DNA from: Desulfarculaceae bacterium
GTDB lineage: Bacteria > Desulfobacterota > Desulfarculia > Desulfarculales > Desulfarculaceae
Direction of reading: 5' to 3'
Length of the DNA: 64,000 bases
Assembly (NCBI GenBank): GCA_020444545.1
Contig: JAHLKT010000001.1
Location: forward strand, 62,001 to 126,000
Under the pieces are notes generated by a model that was not told the DNA's origin, searched no databases, and saw nothing but the letters and a program-made list of their open reading frames with translations. A program made the translations under genes and the position numbers. Of the stretch, positions 29,992 to 37,318 are shown piece after piece; positions within the stretch are counted from its first letter, which is position 1; each line of letters begins with the position of its first letter.

Positions 29992-30765
29992 ATGAAGAAG
30001 TTGGTAATCTGTATGTTGTTGGCCTTGAGCCTGGCGATCCCTGGCACCTTCGCCGCCGCCACCCCGGCCCAAGCCAAACTGACCCCCACGGTTGACCTCG
30101 AGGTCGGCTTCAACAGCAAGTACGTGTGGCGCGGCATCGTGGTGGTGGACGACTGGGTAGCCCAGCCCTCCTTTACCGCGGGCGTCGGCGGCTTCAGCTT
30201 CAACGCCTGGGCCGACTACATGCTGACCGACCAGAACGGCCGCCAGAACGAGATCGACGAGATCGACCTGACCGTGGACTACACCTTTGACCTGGGCGCC
30301 TTCTCCATCCCGGTGGGCGTCATCCGCTACACCTTCCCGGGCAGCACCCTGGCCGACACCACCGAGTTCTACGCTGGCGTCAGCTACAACTGGATCGTCA
30401 CCCCCAGCCTGACCATCTACAAGGACGTCCAGGAGTCCAACGGCTTCTACGTCCTGGGCGCCCTGGACTACGCCCTGGATCTTCCCAAGCTCGGCGACGG
30501 CATCACCTGGGCCCTGAACGTGGGCGCCAGCATTGCCTACGGCAGCGACGACAACAACGAGTTCTACTACAACGGGACCGACAAGAGCGGTTTCACCGAC
30601 TACAGCGGCTACATCTCCCTGCCCTTCAGCTTTGCTGAGTACTTCACGGTCACCCCGCAGGTGGTCTTCACCGGCCTGGTCGACGGCGACATCAAGGACA
30701 ACATGAAGCCGCTCCAGGACGACAACAACGTTTACTTCGGCGTGGTGCTGGGCGCCTCGTTCTAA
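29992..30765 (+). CDS. TorF-like outer-membrane beta-barrel protein
   Basis: A 257-residue exported protein. A signal peptide (MKKLVICMLLALSLAIPGTF, cleavage likely after AQA near residue 27) is followed by many amphipathic strands ending with the aromatic C-terminus GVVLGASF typical of outer-membrane barrels. The start of the barrel (VDLEVGFNSKYVWRGIV) is the recognisable block of the TorF putative porin family. AGGAGG lies before the ATG. It is first in a sigma54-controlled unit with amtB and glnK, so it may be the outer-membrane route for ammonium or another nitrogen compound; that is inference from context. Confidence 0.85.
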   Translation: MKKLVICMLLALSLAIPGTFAAATPAQAKLTPTVDLEVGFNSKYVWRGIVVVDDWVAQPSFTAGVGGFSFNAWADYMLTDQNGRQNEIDEIDLTVDYTFDLGAFSIPVGVIRYTFPGSTLADTTEFYAGVSYNWIVTPSLTIYKDVQESNGFYVLGALDYALDLPKLGDGITWALNVGASIAYGSDDNNEFYYNGTDKSGFTDYSGYISLPFSFAEYFTVTPQVVFTGLVDGDIKDNMKPLQDDNNVYFGVVLGASF

Positions 30766-30783
30766 AGACGGATTAGAAACCGA

Positions 30784-30818
30784 GGCCCGGCCGGATAGGC
30801 ACCCCGGCCGGGCCGTTT
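30784..30818 (+). terminator. Intercistronic hairpin between porin gene and amtB
   Basis: The 11-bp stem GGCCCGGCCGG/CCGGCCGGGCC (30784-30794, 30804-30814) is followed by only GTTTCC. It looks like an attenuator or mRNA stabiliser that would let the porin be made in excess over AmtB, rather than a full terminator. Confidence 0.6.
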
Positions 30819-30837
30819 CCAAAGGAGCAGTTGGGAA

Positions 30838-32178
30838 ATGATCAAGCGCGTGATGGCTTCTCTGATCACCCTGACGGGAGTGGGGCTCTTGACCGCCCTG
30901 CCCGCCTGGGCAGAAGAGGCCGCCAAAGCACCCAAGGTAAACGACCTGGACACGGTCTGGGTGCTATTGGCGGCCTACTTGGTCTTCTTCATGCAGCCTG
31001 GGTTCGCCATGGTGGAAGCCGGCCTAACCCGGGCCAAGAACGCGGCCAACATCCTCGCCAAGAACTTCATGGACTTCGCGTTCGCCAGCATTCTCTACTT
31101 CCTCGTAGGATATGCCTTCATGTTCGGCGAAGGCAACAGCTTTATCGGCATGAGCGGCTTCGGCCTCTCCGGCCTGGCCAGTGAAGGCCTGCCGATCTGG
31201 GCCTCCTGGATGTTCCAGGCGGTCTTCTGCGGCACCGCCGCCACCATCGTCTCGGGCGTCATGGCCGAGCGCACCAAGTTCCCCAGCTATCTGATAGCGA
31301 CCGCGCTGCTGACGGCCATCATCTACCCCATCATCGGTCACTGGACCTGGGGCGGCGGCTGGCTGTCCGAGATGGGCTTCTTCGACTTCGCCGGCTCCAC
31401 CATCGTGCACGGCACCGGTGGCTGGGTTGGCCTGGTCGGCGCCATCATCCTCGGCCCCCGCATCGGCCGCTACGGCCCGGACGGCAAGAGCCGCGTCCTG
31501 GCCGGTCACAACATCCCCTTGGCCGCCCTCGGTGTGTTCATCCTGTGGTTCGGTTGGTTCGGGTTCAACCCCGGCAGCCAGCTGGCCGCCTCGGGCACCG
31601 AAAACGCCATGGCCATCGCCCTTATCACCATCAACACCAACCTGGCCGCCGCGGCCGGCGCCATGGGAGCCATGTTCCTGGTGTGGGCCATGTACGGCAA
31701 GCCTGACCTCACCATGTGCATGAACGGCGCCCTGGCGGGCCTGGTGGCCATCACCGCGCCCTGCGCCGTGGTCAGCCCCTGGGCCGCCATCGTCATCGGC
31801 CTCATCGCCGGCGGCATCGTGGTCATGGGCGTGAGCCTGTTGGACAAGCTGCACATCGACGACCCGGTGGGTGCGGTGCCGGTCCACGCCTTCAACGGCA
31901 TGTGGGGCACCATTGCGGTGGGCATCTGGGGCCAGAAGGCCCTGGGCCTGGGCAACGACGGCCTGCTGCATGGCGGCGGCTTCACCCAGTTGGGCATCCA
32001 GATCATGGGCACCGTTGTCTGCGCCGTGTTTGCCATGGTGTGCATGGCGGTGGTATTCCTGGCGGTGAAGGCCATCATGGGCCTGCGCGTGACCAAGGAA
32101 GAGGAAGTCCGCGGTCTGGACATTGAAGAACACGGTATGGAAGCCTACTCCGACTTCCAGATCTTCACCACCAGGTAG
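30838..32178 (+). CDS. amtB: Ammonium transporter
   Basis: A 446-residue AmtB/Mep/Rh channel. A cleavable signal peptide (MIKRVMASLITLTGVGLLTALPAWA) precedes eleven membrane helices. The twin pore histidines are visible in STIVHGTGGWVGLVGA and VGAVPVHAFNGMWG, and the Phe gate region in FGWFGFNPGSQ. GGAG lies 12 bases before the ATG. It is followed 17 bases later by a PII gene, the conserved amtB-glnK pairing in which PII blocks the channel when ammonium is plentiful. Confidence 0.97.
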   Translation: MIKRVMASLITLTGVGLLTALPAWAEEAAKAPKVNDLDTVWVLLAAYLVFFMQPGFAMVEAGLTRAKNAANILAKNFMDFAFASILYFLVGYAFMFGEGNSFIGMSGFGLSGLASEGLPIWASWMFQAVFCGTAATIVSGVMAERTKFPSYLIATALLTAIIYPIIGHWTWGGGWLSEMGFFDFAGSTIVHGTGGWVGLVGAIILGPRIGRYGPDGKSRVLAGHNIPLAALGVFILWFGWFGFNPGSQLAASGTENAMAIALITINTNLAAAAGAMGAMFLVWAMYGKPDLTMCMNGALAGLVAITAPCAVVSPWAAIVIGLIAGGIVVMGVSLLDKLHIDDPVGAVPVHAFNGMWGTIAVGIWGQKALGLGNDGLLHGGGFTQLGIQIMGTVVCAVFAMVCMAVVFLAVKAIMGLRVTKEEEVRGLDIEEHGMEAYSDFQIFTTR

Positions 32179-32195
32179 AAAGGAGGGGAAGGTCA

Positions 32196-32537
32196 ATGAA
32201 AATGATAATCGCCTACATCAAGCCCGAGCGCTTGAACGACGTGAAGCAGGCCCTGTACGAAGCCGAGGTGTTCAACATGTCGGTCACCAACATCGTGGGC
32301 TCGGGCCGCCAGCGCGGCTTCTCCGAGACTTACCGCGGCGTCGCACAGGAAGTAAACCTCCTCAAGAAGGTGCGCATCGAGATCGGCCTCAACGACGACT
32401 TCGTGGAGTCGGCCAAGGCGGCCATCATCAAGGGCGCCCGCACCGGCGAGATCGGCGACGGCGTCATGTTCGTGCTGCCGATGGAGGAATCCATCCGCAT
32501 CCGCACCGGCGAGCAGGGCCCGCCCGCCATGGGCTAG
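32196..32537 (+). CDS. glnK: Nitrogen regulatory PII protein
   Basis: A 113-residue PII protein, with the T-loop in GRQRGFSETYRGVAQEV and the C-terminal ATP/2-oxoglutarate-binding end IRIRTGEQGP. Counting from the start, Tyr46 is kept, but position 51, uridylylated in enterobacterial GlnB/GlnK, is Gln. Covalent control by GlnD is therefore unlikely for this copy, and regulation would rest on effector binding and contact with AmtB. AAAGGAGGGG precedes the ATG. It is the last gene of the sigma54 unit. Confidence 0.95.
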   Translation: MKMIIAYIKPERLNDVKQALYEAEVFNMSVTNIVGSGRQRGFSETYRGVAQEVNLLKKVRIEIGLNDDFVESAKAAIIKGARTGEIGDGVMFVLPMEESIRIRTGEQGPPAMG

Positions 32538-32559
32538 GGCCGAAACCTGAACCACTTAC

Positions 32560-32594
32560 CGGGCTCGGGAGGCTTGCATGGCCTCCCGGGCCCG
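32560..32594 (+). terminator. Hairpin after glnK
   Basis: CGGGCTCGGGAGGC pairs with GCCTCCCGGGCCCG (14 positions, one mismatch) 22 bases after the glnK stop. There is no T-run, so it may act with Rho or as a 3' stabiliser. Confidence 0.6.
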
Positions 32595-32643
32595 TATATG
32601 CTGGGGATTAACAACTGGTTGGTCGCCCCGCATTGAGGGCACC

Positions 32644-32687
32644 TACCATTTGGTAGTTTTAGCCTAAATTCAGCATACCGATCGGTA
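32644..32687 (+). promoter_or_regulatory. Two TACC-N4-GGTA sites upstream of glnA
   Basis: TACCATTTGGTA (32644-32655) and the perfect palindrome TACCGATCGGTA (32676-32687), 32 bases apart, lie roughly 80-120 bases upstream of the sigma54 promoter. This is the position and phasing expected of upstream activating sites. Confidence 0.65.
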
Positions 32688-32764
32688 GGGTTACGAAGGC
32701 CTCTTTCCGGGGCTTTCTGGAGATATAGCCAGCAATTCACACAGTTAGGCAGCGGCACCTGGTT

Positions 32765-32779
32765 TGGCTCGGAAATTGC
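32765..32779 (+). promoter_or_regulatory. Sigma54 promoter of glnA
   Basis: TGGCTC (32765-32770), five bases, TTGC (32776-32779), with correct -24/-12 spacing and one deviation from consensus. It leaves a leader of roughly 110 bases before glnA. Nothing else gene-like is present in the 365-base gap 32538-32902. Confidence 0.75.
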
Positions 32780-32902
32780 TTAGTCATTCCAGAGCTACCA
32801 AATTTGTAAAGTGCCGCTCCGATAAGCCCTGGCCAGGTTGGCCTTCGGGGCGAAACCCGCGGCCAAGGTCAAGCCCATTTGATCTCAAGGAGGAATACGA
32901 GC

Positions 32903-34234
32903 ATGGCAAAAATGACCAAAGAAGGCGTCCTTAAGGCGGTAAAGGACAACAACGTTAAGTTCATCCGCCTATGGTTCACCGACATTCTGGGCGTGATGAA
33001 GAGCTTCGCCATCACCCCCAACGAGCTGGAGACGGCGCTTTCGGAGGGTATGGGCTTTGACGGCTCTTCCATCCAAGGCTTCGCGCGCATCGACGAGTCG
33101 GACATGATCGCCATGCCCGACATCTCCACCTTCCAGCTGCTGCCCTGGCGCAACCAGGAAAGCGGCGCCGTGGCCCGCATGTTCACCGACGTGCTCAACC
33201 CCGACGGCACCCCCTATGAGGGCGACCCCCGCTACGTGCTCAAGCGTCAGCTGAAAAAGGCCGCCGACAAGGGCTACACCATGTACGTGGGCCCGGAACT
33301 CGAGTTCTTCTACTTCAAGGACGCCTACGGCACCGAGTACCTGGACGAGGGCGGCTACTTCGACCTGACCCCCCTGGACGTGGCCAGCGACCTTCGCCGC
33401 GACACCATCCTGGCGCTCGAGAAGCTGGGCATCACCGTGGAGTACTCCCACCACGAGGTGGCCCCCAGCCAGCACGAGATCGACCTGCGCTACGCCGAGG
33501 CCCTGCAAATGGCCGACGCCGCCATGACCTACCGCCTGACGGTCAAAGAGATCGCCATGATGCACGGCGTGTACGCGACCTTCATGCCCAAGCCGGTCTT
33601 CGGCGAGAACGGCTCGGGTATGCACACCCACCAGAGCCTGTTCAAGGGCAAGAAGAACCTGTTCTTCGACGCCAAGGATGAGTTCGGCCTGAGCAAGGAA
33701 GGCAAGAGCTACATCGCGGGCCTGCTGAAGCACGCCCCGGAGTTCACCTCCATCATCGCCCAGTGGGTCAACAGCTACAAGCGCCTGGTGCCCGGCTATG
33801 AGGCCCCGGTGTACGTGGCCTGGGCCCGCCGCAACCGCTCCGCCCTGGTGCGCGTGCCCATGTACAAGCCCGGCAAGGAGATGGCCACCCGCTGCGAGCT
33901 GCGCTGCCCCGACCCCGCCTGCAACCCCTACCTGGCCTTCGCGGTCATGCTGGCCGCCGGCATGAAGGGCATGGAAGAGGGCTACGAGCTGGCCGCTCCG
34001 GTCGAGGAAGACATCTTCGAGATGAACGCCAAGCAGCTCAAGAAGCACAAGATCAGCGCCCTGCCCGCCACCCTGGGCGACGCCATCGCGCTGACCGCCA
34101 AGAGCTCGCTGGTCAAGGAAACCCTGGGCGATCACGTGTTCGAGAAGTTCCTGGAGAACAAGACCGCCGAGTGGGACGCCTTCCGTCTGTACGTCACCGA
34201 CTGGGAGCTGGACCGCTACCTCTCCATCCTGTAG
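32903..34234 (+). CDS. glnA: Glutamine synthetase, type I (alpha subgroup)
   Basis: A 443-residue dodecameric GSI that assimilates ammonium into glutamine. ATG at 32903 has AAGGAGG 9 bases upstream. Motifs: MGFDGSSIQGFARIDESD, VGPELEFFYF, HHEVAPSQHEIDLRY and NRSALVRVPMY. The segment that carries the adenylylated Tyr in GSI-beta (NLYDLP) is replaced by DIFEMNAKQL..ALPATL, as in GSI-alpha, and the subgroup's feedback-related Arg in GFARIDESD is present. Adenylylation is thus not expected. Expression should follow the sigma54 promoter and the TACC-N4-GGTA sites. Confidence 0.97.
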   Translation: MAKMTKEGVLKAVKDNNVKFIRLWFTDILGVMKSFAITPNELETALSEGMGFDGSSIQGFARIDESDMIAMPDISTFQLLPWRNQESGAVARMFTDVLNPDGTPYEGDPRYVLKRQLKKAADKGYTMYVGPELEFFYFKDAYGTEYLDEGGYFDLTPLDVASDLRRDTILALEKLGITVEYSHHEVAPSQHEIDLRYAEALQMADAAMTYRLTVKEIAMMHGVYATFMPKPVFGENGSGMHTHQSLFKGKKNLFFDAKDEFGLSKEGKSYIAGLLKHAPEFTSIIAQWVNSYKRLVPGYEAPVYVAWARRNRSALVRVPMYKPGKEMATRCELRCPDPACNPYLAFAVMLAAGMKGMEEGYELAAPVEEDIFEMNAKQLKKHKISALPATLGDAIALTAKSSLVKETLGDHVFEKFLENKTAEWDAFRLYVTDWELDRYLSIL

Positions 34235-34259
34235 CTTTCGGCTCTATGCAAGCATCCCG

Positions 34260-34292
34260 CCGGGGAGCCCTTCGGGGCTCCCCGGTTTTTTT
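34260..34292 (+). terminator. Terminator of glnA
   Basis: The 11-bp perfect stem CCGGGGAGCCC/GGGCTCCCCGG around a TTCG-type loop is followed by seven Ts. Confidence 0.95.
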
Positions 34293-34336
34293 GCGCCGGG
34301 CTTTGCAAGCCGACGCCGCATAGGCTATAAAGCGGC

Positions 34337-35182
34337 GTGAACCCCAACCCGGAGCCGCCCTTGCCGCCAGAAGAAAACCAAAGCCTGCACGCGCCGGGAG
34401 ACCATCTTCTCCTGGTGGACGAAAAGGACCGGCAATATTTGATCCAGGTGCCGGACCCTTTGCTCAAGGTGCGCCTCAAGGGCGAGATGCTGGACCACCC
34501 CACCCTGGCCAACCTGCACTCCGGAGAGCTGCTGGTCACCCCCCAGCGCCGCCACTACCTGGTGTTCGTGCCCACCCTGGAGCAGGTGGTGATGAACATG
34601 CCCCGCCAGGCCCAGGTGATCTTCCCCAAGGACCTGGCCCTGTTACTTTTTTTCGGCGACGTGGCGCCCGGCATGACCGTGATCGAGGTGGGCACCGGCC
34701 ACGGCGCCCTCACCATGTCCCTGCTCAGAGCCTTGGGGCCCACCGGACGCCTGATCAGCTTCGACGTGCGCCGCGATCACCTCAACCGCACCAAGAAGAA
34801 CGTGGCCGCCTATCTGGGGGAGGAGTTCCTGGAGCGCTGGGAGCCGGTGATGGCCAACCCGGTGGAAGACGGCTTCGGCGAATACGACTGCGACCGCATG
34901 TTTAGTGACATCCCCGAGCCCTGGACCCTCATGGAGGGCGCCTCCGAAGCGGTGCGGCCCGGCGGCATCTGGGCGGCCTATCTTCCCACGGCCATGCAGC
35001 TCATGCGCCAGATGGAGGCCCTGCAAAACGAGCGCGCCTTCTGCCTGCCCAGCTCCTTCGAGGCCATGCAGCGCTACTGGCAGGTGCGGCCGCCTTCGGT
35101 GCGCCCCTCCCACGCCATGCGCGGCCACACCGGCTTCATCATCCTGGGCCGCCGCCGCTGGCTGCCTCCCCGCCCCGAATAG
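34337..35182 (+). CDS. trmI: tRNA (adenine-N1)-methyltransferase, TrmI family
   Basis: A 281-residue SAM-dependent methyltransferase. Residues 1-85 form the N-terminal small domain. Motif I is VIEVGTGHGALTMSLL (about 115-130), followed by LISFDVRRDHLNRTKKNV and the acidic motif DRMFSDIPEPW in place of the usual DLPEPW. This is the pattern of bacterial/archaeal TrmI that makes m1A58 in tRNA. The GTG start is the most upstream plausible one; no strong ribosome-binding site is visible and a slightly later start is possible. It lies 44 bases past the glnA terminator. Confidence 0.87.
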   Translation: MNPNPEPPLPPEENQSLHAPGDHLLLVDEKDRQYLIQVPDPLLKVRLKGEMLDHPTLANLHSGELLVTPQRRHYLVFVPTLEQVVMNMPRQAQVIFPKDLALLLFFGDVAPGMTVIEVGTGHGALTMSLLRALGPTGRLISFDVRRDHLNRTKKNVAAYLGEEFLERWEPVMANPVEDGFGEYDCDRMFSDIPEPWTLMEGASEAVRPGGIWAAYLPTAMQLMRQMEALQNERAFCLPSSFEAMQRYWQVRPPSVRPSHAMRGHTGFIILGRRRWLPPRPE

Positions 35183-35219
35183 GCTGGGAAGGGCAGCTTG
35201 TCCGTGATATAAAGGGTTT

Positions 35220-35645
35220 ATGATCGTCTTTGACCTCCAGTGCGACCAGGGTCACGCCTTTGAAGGTTGGTTCGACGACCTCAAGGACCTGGAAAAGCAG
35301 CTAAAGAAGAAGCTGGTCGCCTGCCCGGTGTGCGGCAGCGAAGCGGTGAAACGGGTGCCCTCGGCCTTTGCCATCTCCAAGGGACGCAGCCAGGCGGACC
35401 ACGAGAAGGCGGCCAAGATGCTGGGCCGCTCCTTGCAGCGCTATTTCCAGGAAAACTTCGAGGACGTGGGGCCGCAGTTCGCCAAGGAGGCGCTCAAGAT
35501 CCACTACGGGGTCAGCGAGTCGCGCAACATCCGGGGGGTCTCCACCAGCGAGGAAGAGAAAATGCTCCAAGAAGAGGGCGTGGACTTCTTCAAGGTGGGA
35601 ACCGAGGCGCCGCCCCAAAGCGACAGCAGCGAGGAAGACGACTAG
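35220..35645 (+). CDS. DUF1178 family protein
   Basis: A 141-residue DUF1178 protein. The N-terminus is a zinc-ribbon-like region (MIVFDLQCDQGHAFEGWFDD, later ACPVCGSEAVKRVPSAFAIS). The middle contains GPQFAKEALKIHYGVSE, characteristic of the family, and the C-terminus is acidic. The function of the family is unknown. It sits 37 bases after trmI. Its stop codon overlaps the stop of a convergent small gene on the minus strand. Confidence 0.88.
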   Translation: MIVFDLQCDQGHAFEGWFDDLKDLEKQLKKKLVACPVCGSEAVKRVPSAFAISKGRSQADHEKAAKMLGRSLQRYFQENFEDVGPQFAKEALKIHYGVSESRNIRGVSTSEEEKMLQEEGVDFFKVGTEAPPQSDSSEEDD

Positions 35646-35833
35646 GTCTCGGTCTCCCGGGGCTTTTGCCTGCCCTGCCCGGCCGCCTCGGCCGCGCAGG
35701 GCGCGTTTTTGGCTACCAGACGTTTCAGCTTGGCGCAGTAGAGGGCCGCGAAGGTGCGGCAGGAACCCGCGCCGTCCACCGCCTCGTCGCGGGGGAAGCT
35801 GGCTTCCGGACAGCTGAGATCGCACCAACGCAT
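35642..35833 (-). CDS. Small cysteine-rich protein, convergent with DUF1178 gene
   Basis: A 63-residue frame starting MRWCDLSCPEASFPRDEAVD, with further cysteines in GSCRTFAALYC and KNAPC. The spacing Cys4, Cys8, then three more suggests metal binding. GGGGAG lies 7 bases before the ATG at 35833, and an in-frame extension to 35869 exists. The pattern WCxxxCPxASFP...GSCRTF...LYC looks familiar from small conserved deltaproteobacterial proteins, but I cannot name it. Its stop shares bases with that of the DUF1178 gene. Confidence 0.65.
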   Translation of the reverse strand: MRWCDLSCPEASFPRDEAVDGAGSCRTFAALYCAKLKRLVAKNAPCAAEAAGQGRQKPRETET

Positions 35834-35935
35834 ACCCACTCCCCAAAATCTAGACAAGATATAGTTCACAACTTCCCGCCGGGAAATGTCATCATATTAA
35901 TAACTACGCAACTGCCTGTCCACGGATTGCATAAG

Positions 35936-37129
35936 ATGAAAAAATTATCAGAGATTATTGCCAATAATGAAGAATGGCTGATGGCCCGGATCCTTGCCTA
36001 TGCCAAGGAACACGACTATACCATGTACACCTCCACCCTGATGGAGGCCTGGCGCTTGTCCATATCCGGGCTTTCGGAATCTATTCTAACGGCCATCCAA
36101 AATTACCCGGATATTCCGGAGCTCTCGCCCGAAGAGGAGTTTGCCGACGACCCGGTGGCCCGCTTCGGCATTTATGAAGCCCAAAAACACCGCCGGCGGG
36201 GCGTGCCTCTGCCCATGTTCCTGGGGCTGATGAAGTACTACCGCCAATCCTACCTGGACTTGCTGGCCGCCCAGGACTGGCCGCCTGACACCTTGGCGCG
36301 CCACGCCCTTTTCCTCAACCGGGTCTTCGATCGCATTGAGATCAGCTTTGTCGCCGAATGGGCGGACAAAAGCCCGGGGCAGTCGTTGAGTGAGTTGCAA
36401 GCCGGCAACCGGTTCATGACCAACGAAAAAAACAAGTACCTGACCATTTTCGAGAGCATTCCGCTGCCGGTAATCATCCTCAACCCGGACGAAACCATCG
36501 ACAACATGAACCTGGCCGCGGCCATGTTTTTACGGGGAGAGGCCCTGGCCGGGGGGCATTATTACGCCCCGCCCGAGGAAATATCCCCAAAACATGCGGC
36601 CGCCGACCAGGGGCGCCTGGACGCGGTCGCCCTGTTCGACCTATTGCCTTGGCTGCCCCGGGAGCTGGACCGTTGCAAAAATGAAGGCCTGAAAAACACT
36701 CATTTTACGAAAGAGATCAACATCCTGGACCAAACCAAGCTCTTGGGGGTCACCATAACCAAGAGCCTCGACATCAGCGATAAATTCACCGGGACCATAA
36801 TCATCTTCGAGGACCTCACCCCCATCGCAAGAGAGCATCAGGCCCTGCTCGAACAAGAAAAGCTGAACGCCGCCTTGGAAACCGTGGGCATGGTCTATCA
36901 CGAACTCACCCAACCCCTGCAAGTGATACTCGGCATGTCGGAAATCATGCAACTCGACCTCTCCTTCTCCCTGGAGGGAAAAGAGCAGTTGGAGCAGATC
37001 GGCCTTGCCGCGCGCAAGCTCGCCAGCATAATAAATAAATTAGACAAAATCAAAACTTACAAGAACAAGCCCTACGTAGGCCAAGCCTCGATTCTAGACC
37101 TGGAGGAATCGGTCAAGAGCGAGGATTGA
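35936..37129 (+). CDS. RsbRD_N-PAS-DHp sensor protein lacking a kinase ATPase domain
   Basis: A 397-residue signalling protein. Residues about 8-150 resemble an RsbT co-antagonist (RsbRD) N-terminal domain (SPEEEFADDPVARFGIYEAQ, LPMFLGLMKYYRQSYLDLL). A PAS domain follows (about 165-290, FESIPLPVIILNPDETIDNM). The end is a HisKA-type DHp helix pair with the phosphoacceptor H322 in VYHELTQPLQVILGMSE. The protein stops after KPYVGQASILDLEESVKSED, with no N, G1 or G2 boxes of a HATPase domain. The following 190 bases hold no remnant of one. The region 35870-36000 is AT-richer than its surroundings. It shares its DHp and C-terminal signature with the protein at 60570-61088. Confidence 0.85.
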   Translation: MKKLSEIIANNEEWLMARILAYAKEHDYTMYTSTLMEAWRLSISGLSESILTAIQNYPDIPELSPEEEFADDPVARFGIYEAQKHRRRGVPLPMFLGLMKYYRQSYLDLLAAQDWPPDTLARHALFLNRVFDRIEISFVAEWADKSPGQSLSELQAGNRFMTNEKNKYLTIFESIPLPVIILNPDETIDNMNLAAAMFLRGEALAGGHYYAPPEEISPKHAAADQGRLDAVALFDLLPWLPRELDRCKNEGLKNTHFTKEINILDQTKLLGVTITKSLDISDKFTGTIIIFEDLTPIAREHQALLEQEKLNAALETVGMVYHELTQPLQVILGMSEIMQLDLSFSLEGKEQLEQIGLAARKLASIINKLDKIKTYKNKPYVGQASILDLEESVKSED

Positions 37130-37211
37130 TCCGGTGCGGGCCCCAACGGCGGGAAGGTACGGCGGCCACGGACAAGGGCCGTTCCAGGCGAGGCCCCGGC
37201 CCCTCCGCCGG

Positions 37212-37260
37212 TTGACAAAGACCACCCCCCTTGATAGCTTGAAAAGCTGGAATTTTCGAG
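37212..37260 (+). promoter_or_regulatory. Promoter and palindrome upstream of cinA-thpR-recA-alaS
   Basis: TTGACA (37212-37217), 17 bases, TAGCTT (37235-37240). An 8-7-8 palindrome CTTGAAAA...TTTTCGAG (37238-37260, one mismatch) overlaps the -10 and start point, where a repressor such as LexA would act. It does not match any SOS box I know. Confidence 0.5.
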
Positions 37261-37318
37261 AATGACCGGCGGTTTGGAGCCGGTTATCCGGGGGCGGGGC
37301 AACACGGAGCGAGGCGCT

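Noticed and set aside
35267-37129. A 620-codon protein fusing a DUF1178-overlapping frame to the sensor
   Set aside because: The first 220 codons are the wrong frame of the DUF1178 gene and the AT-rich gap; the sensor has its own ATG at 35936.
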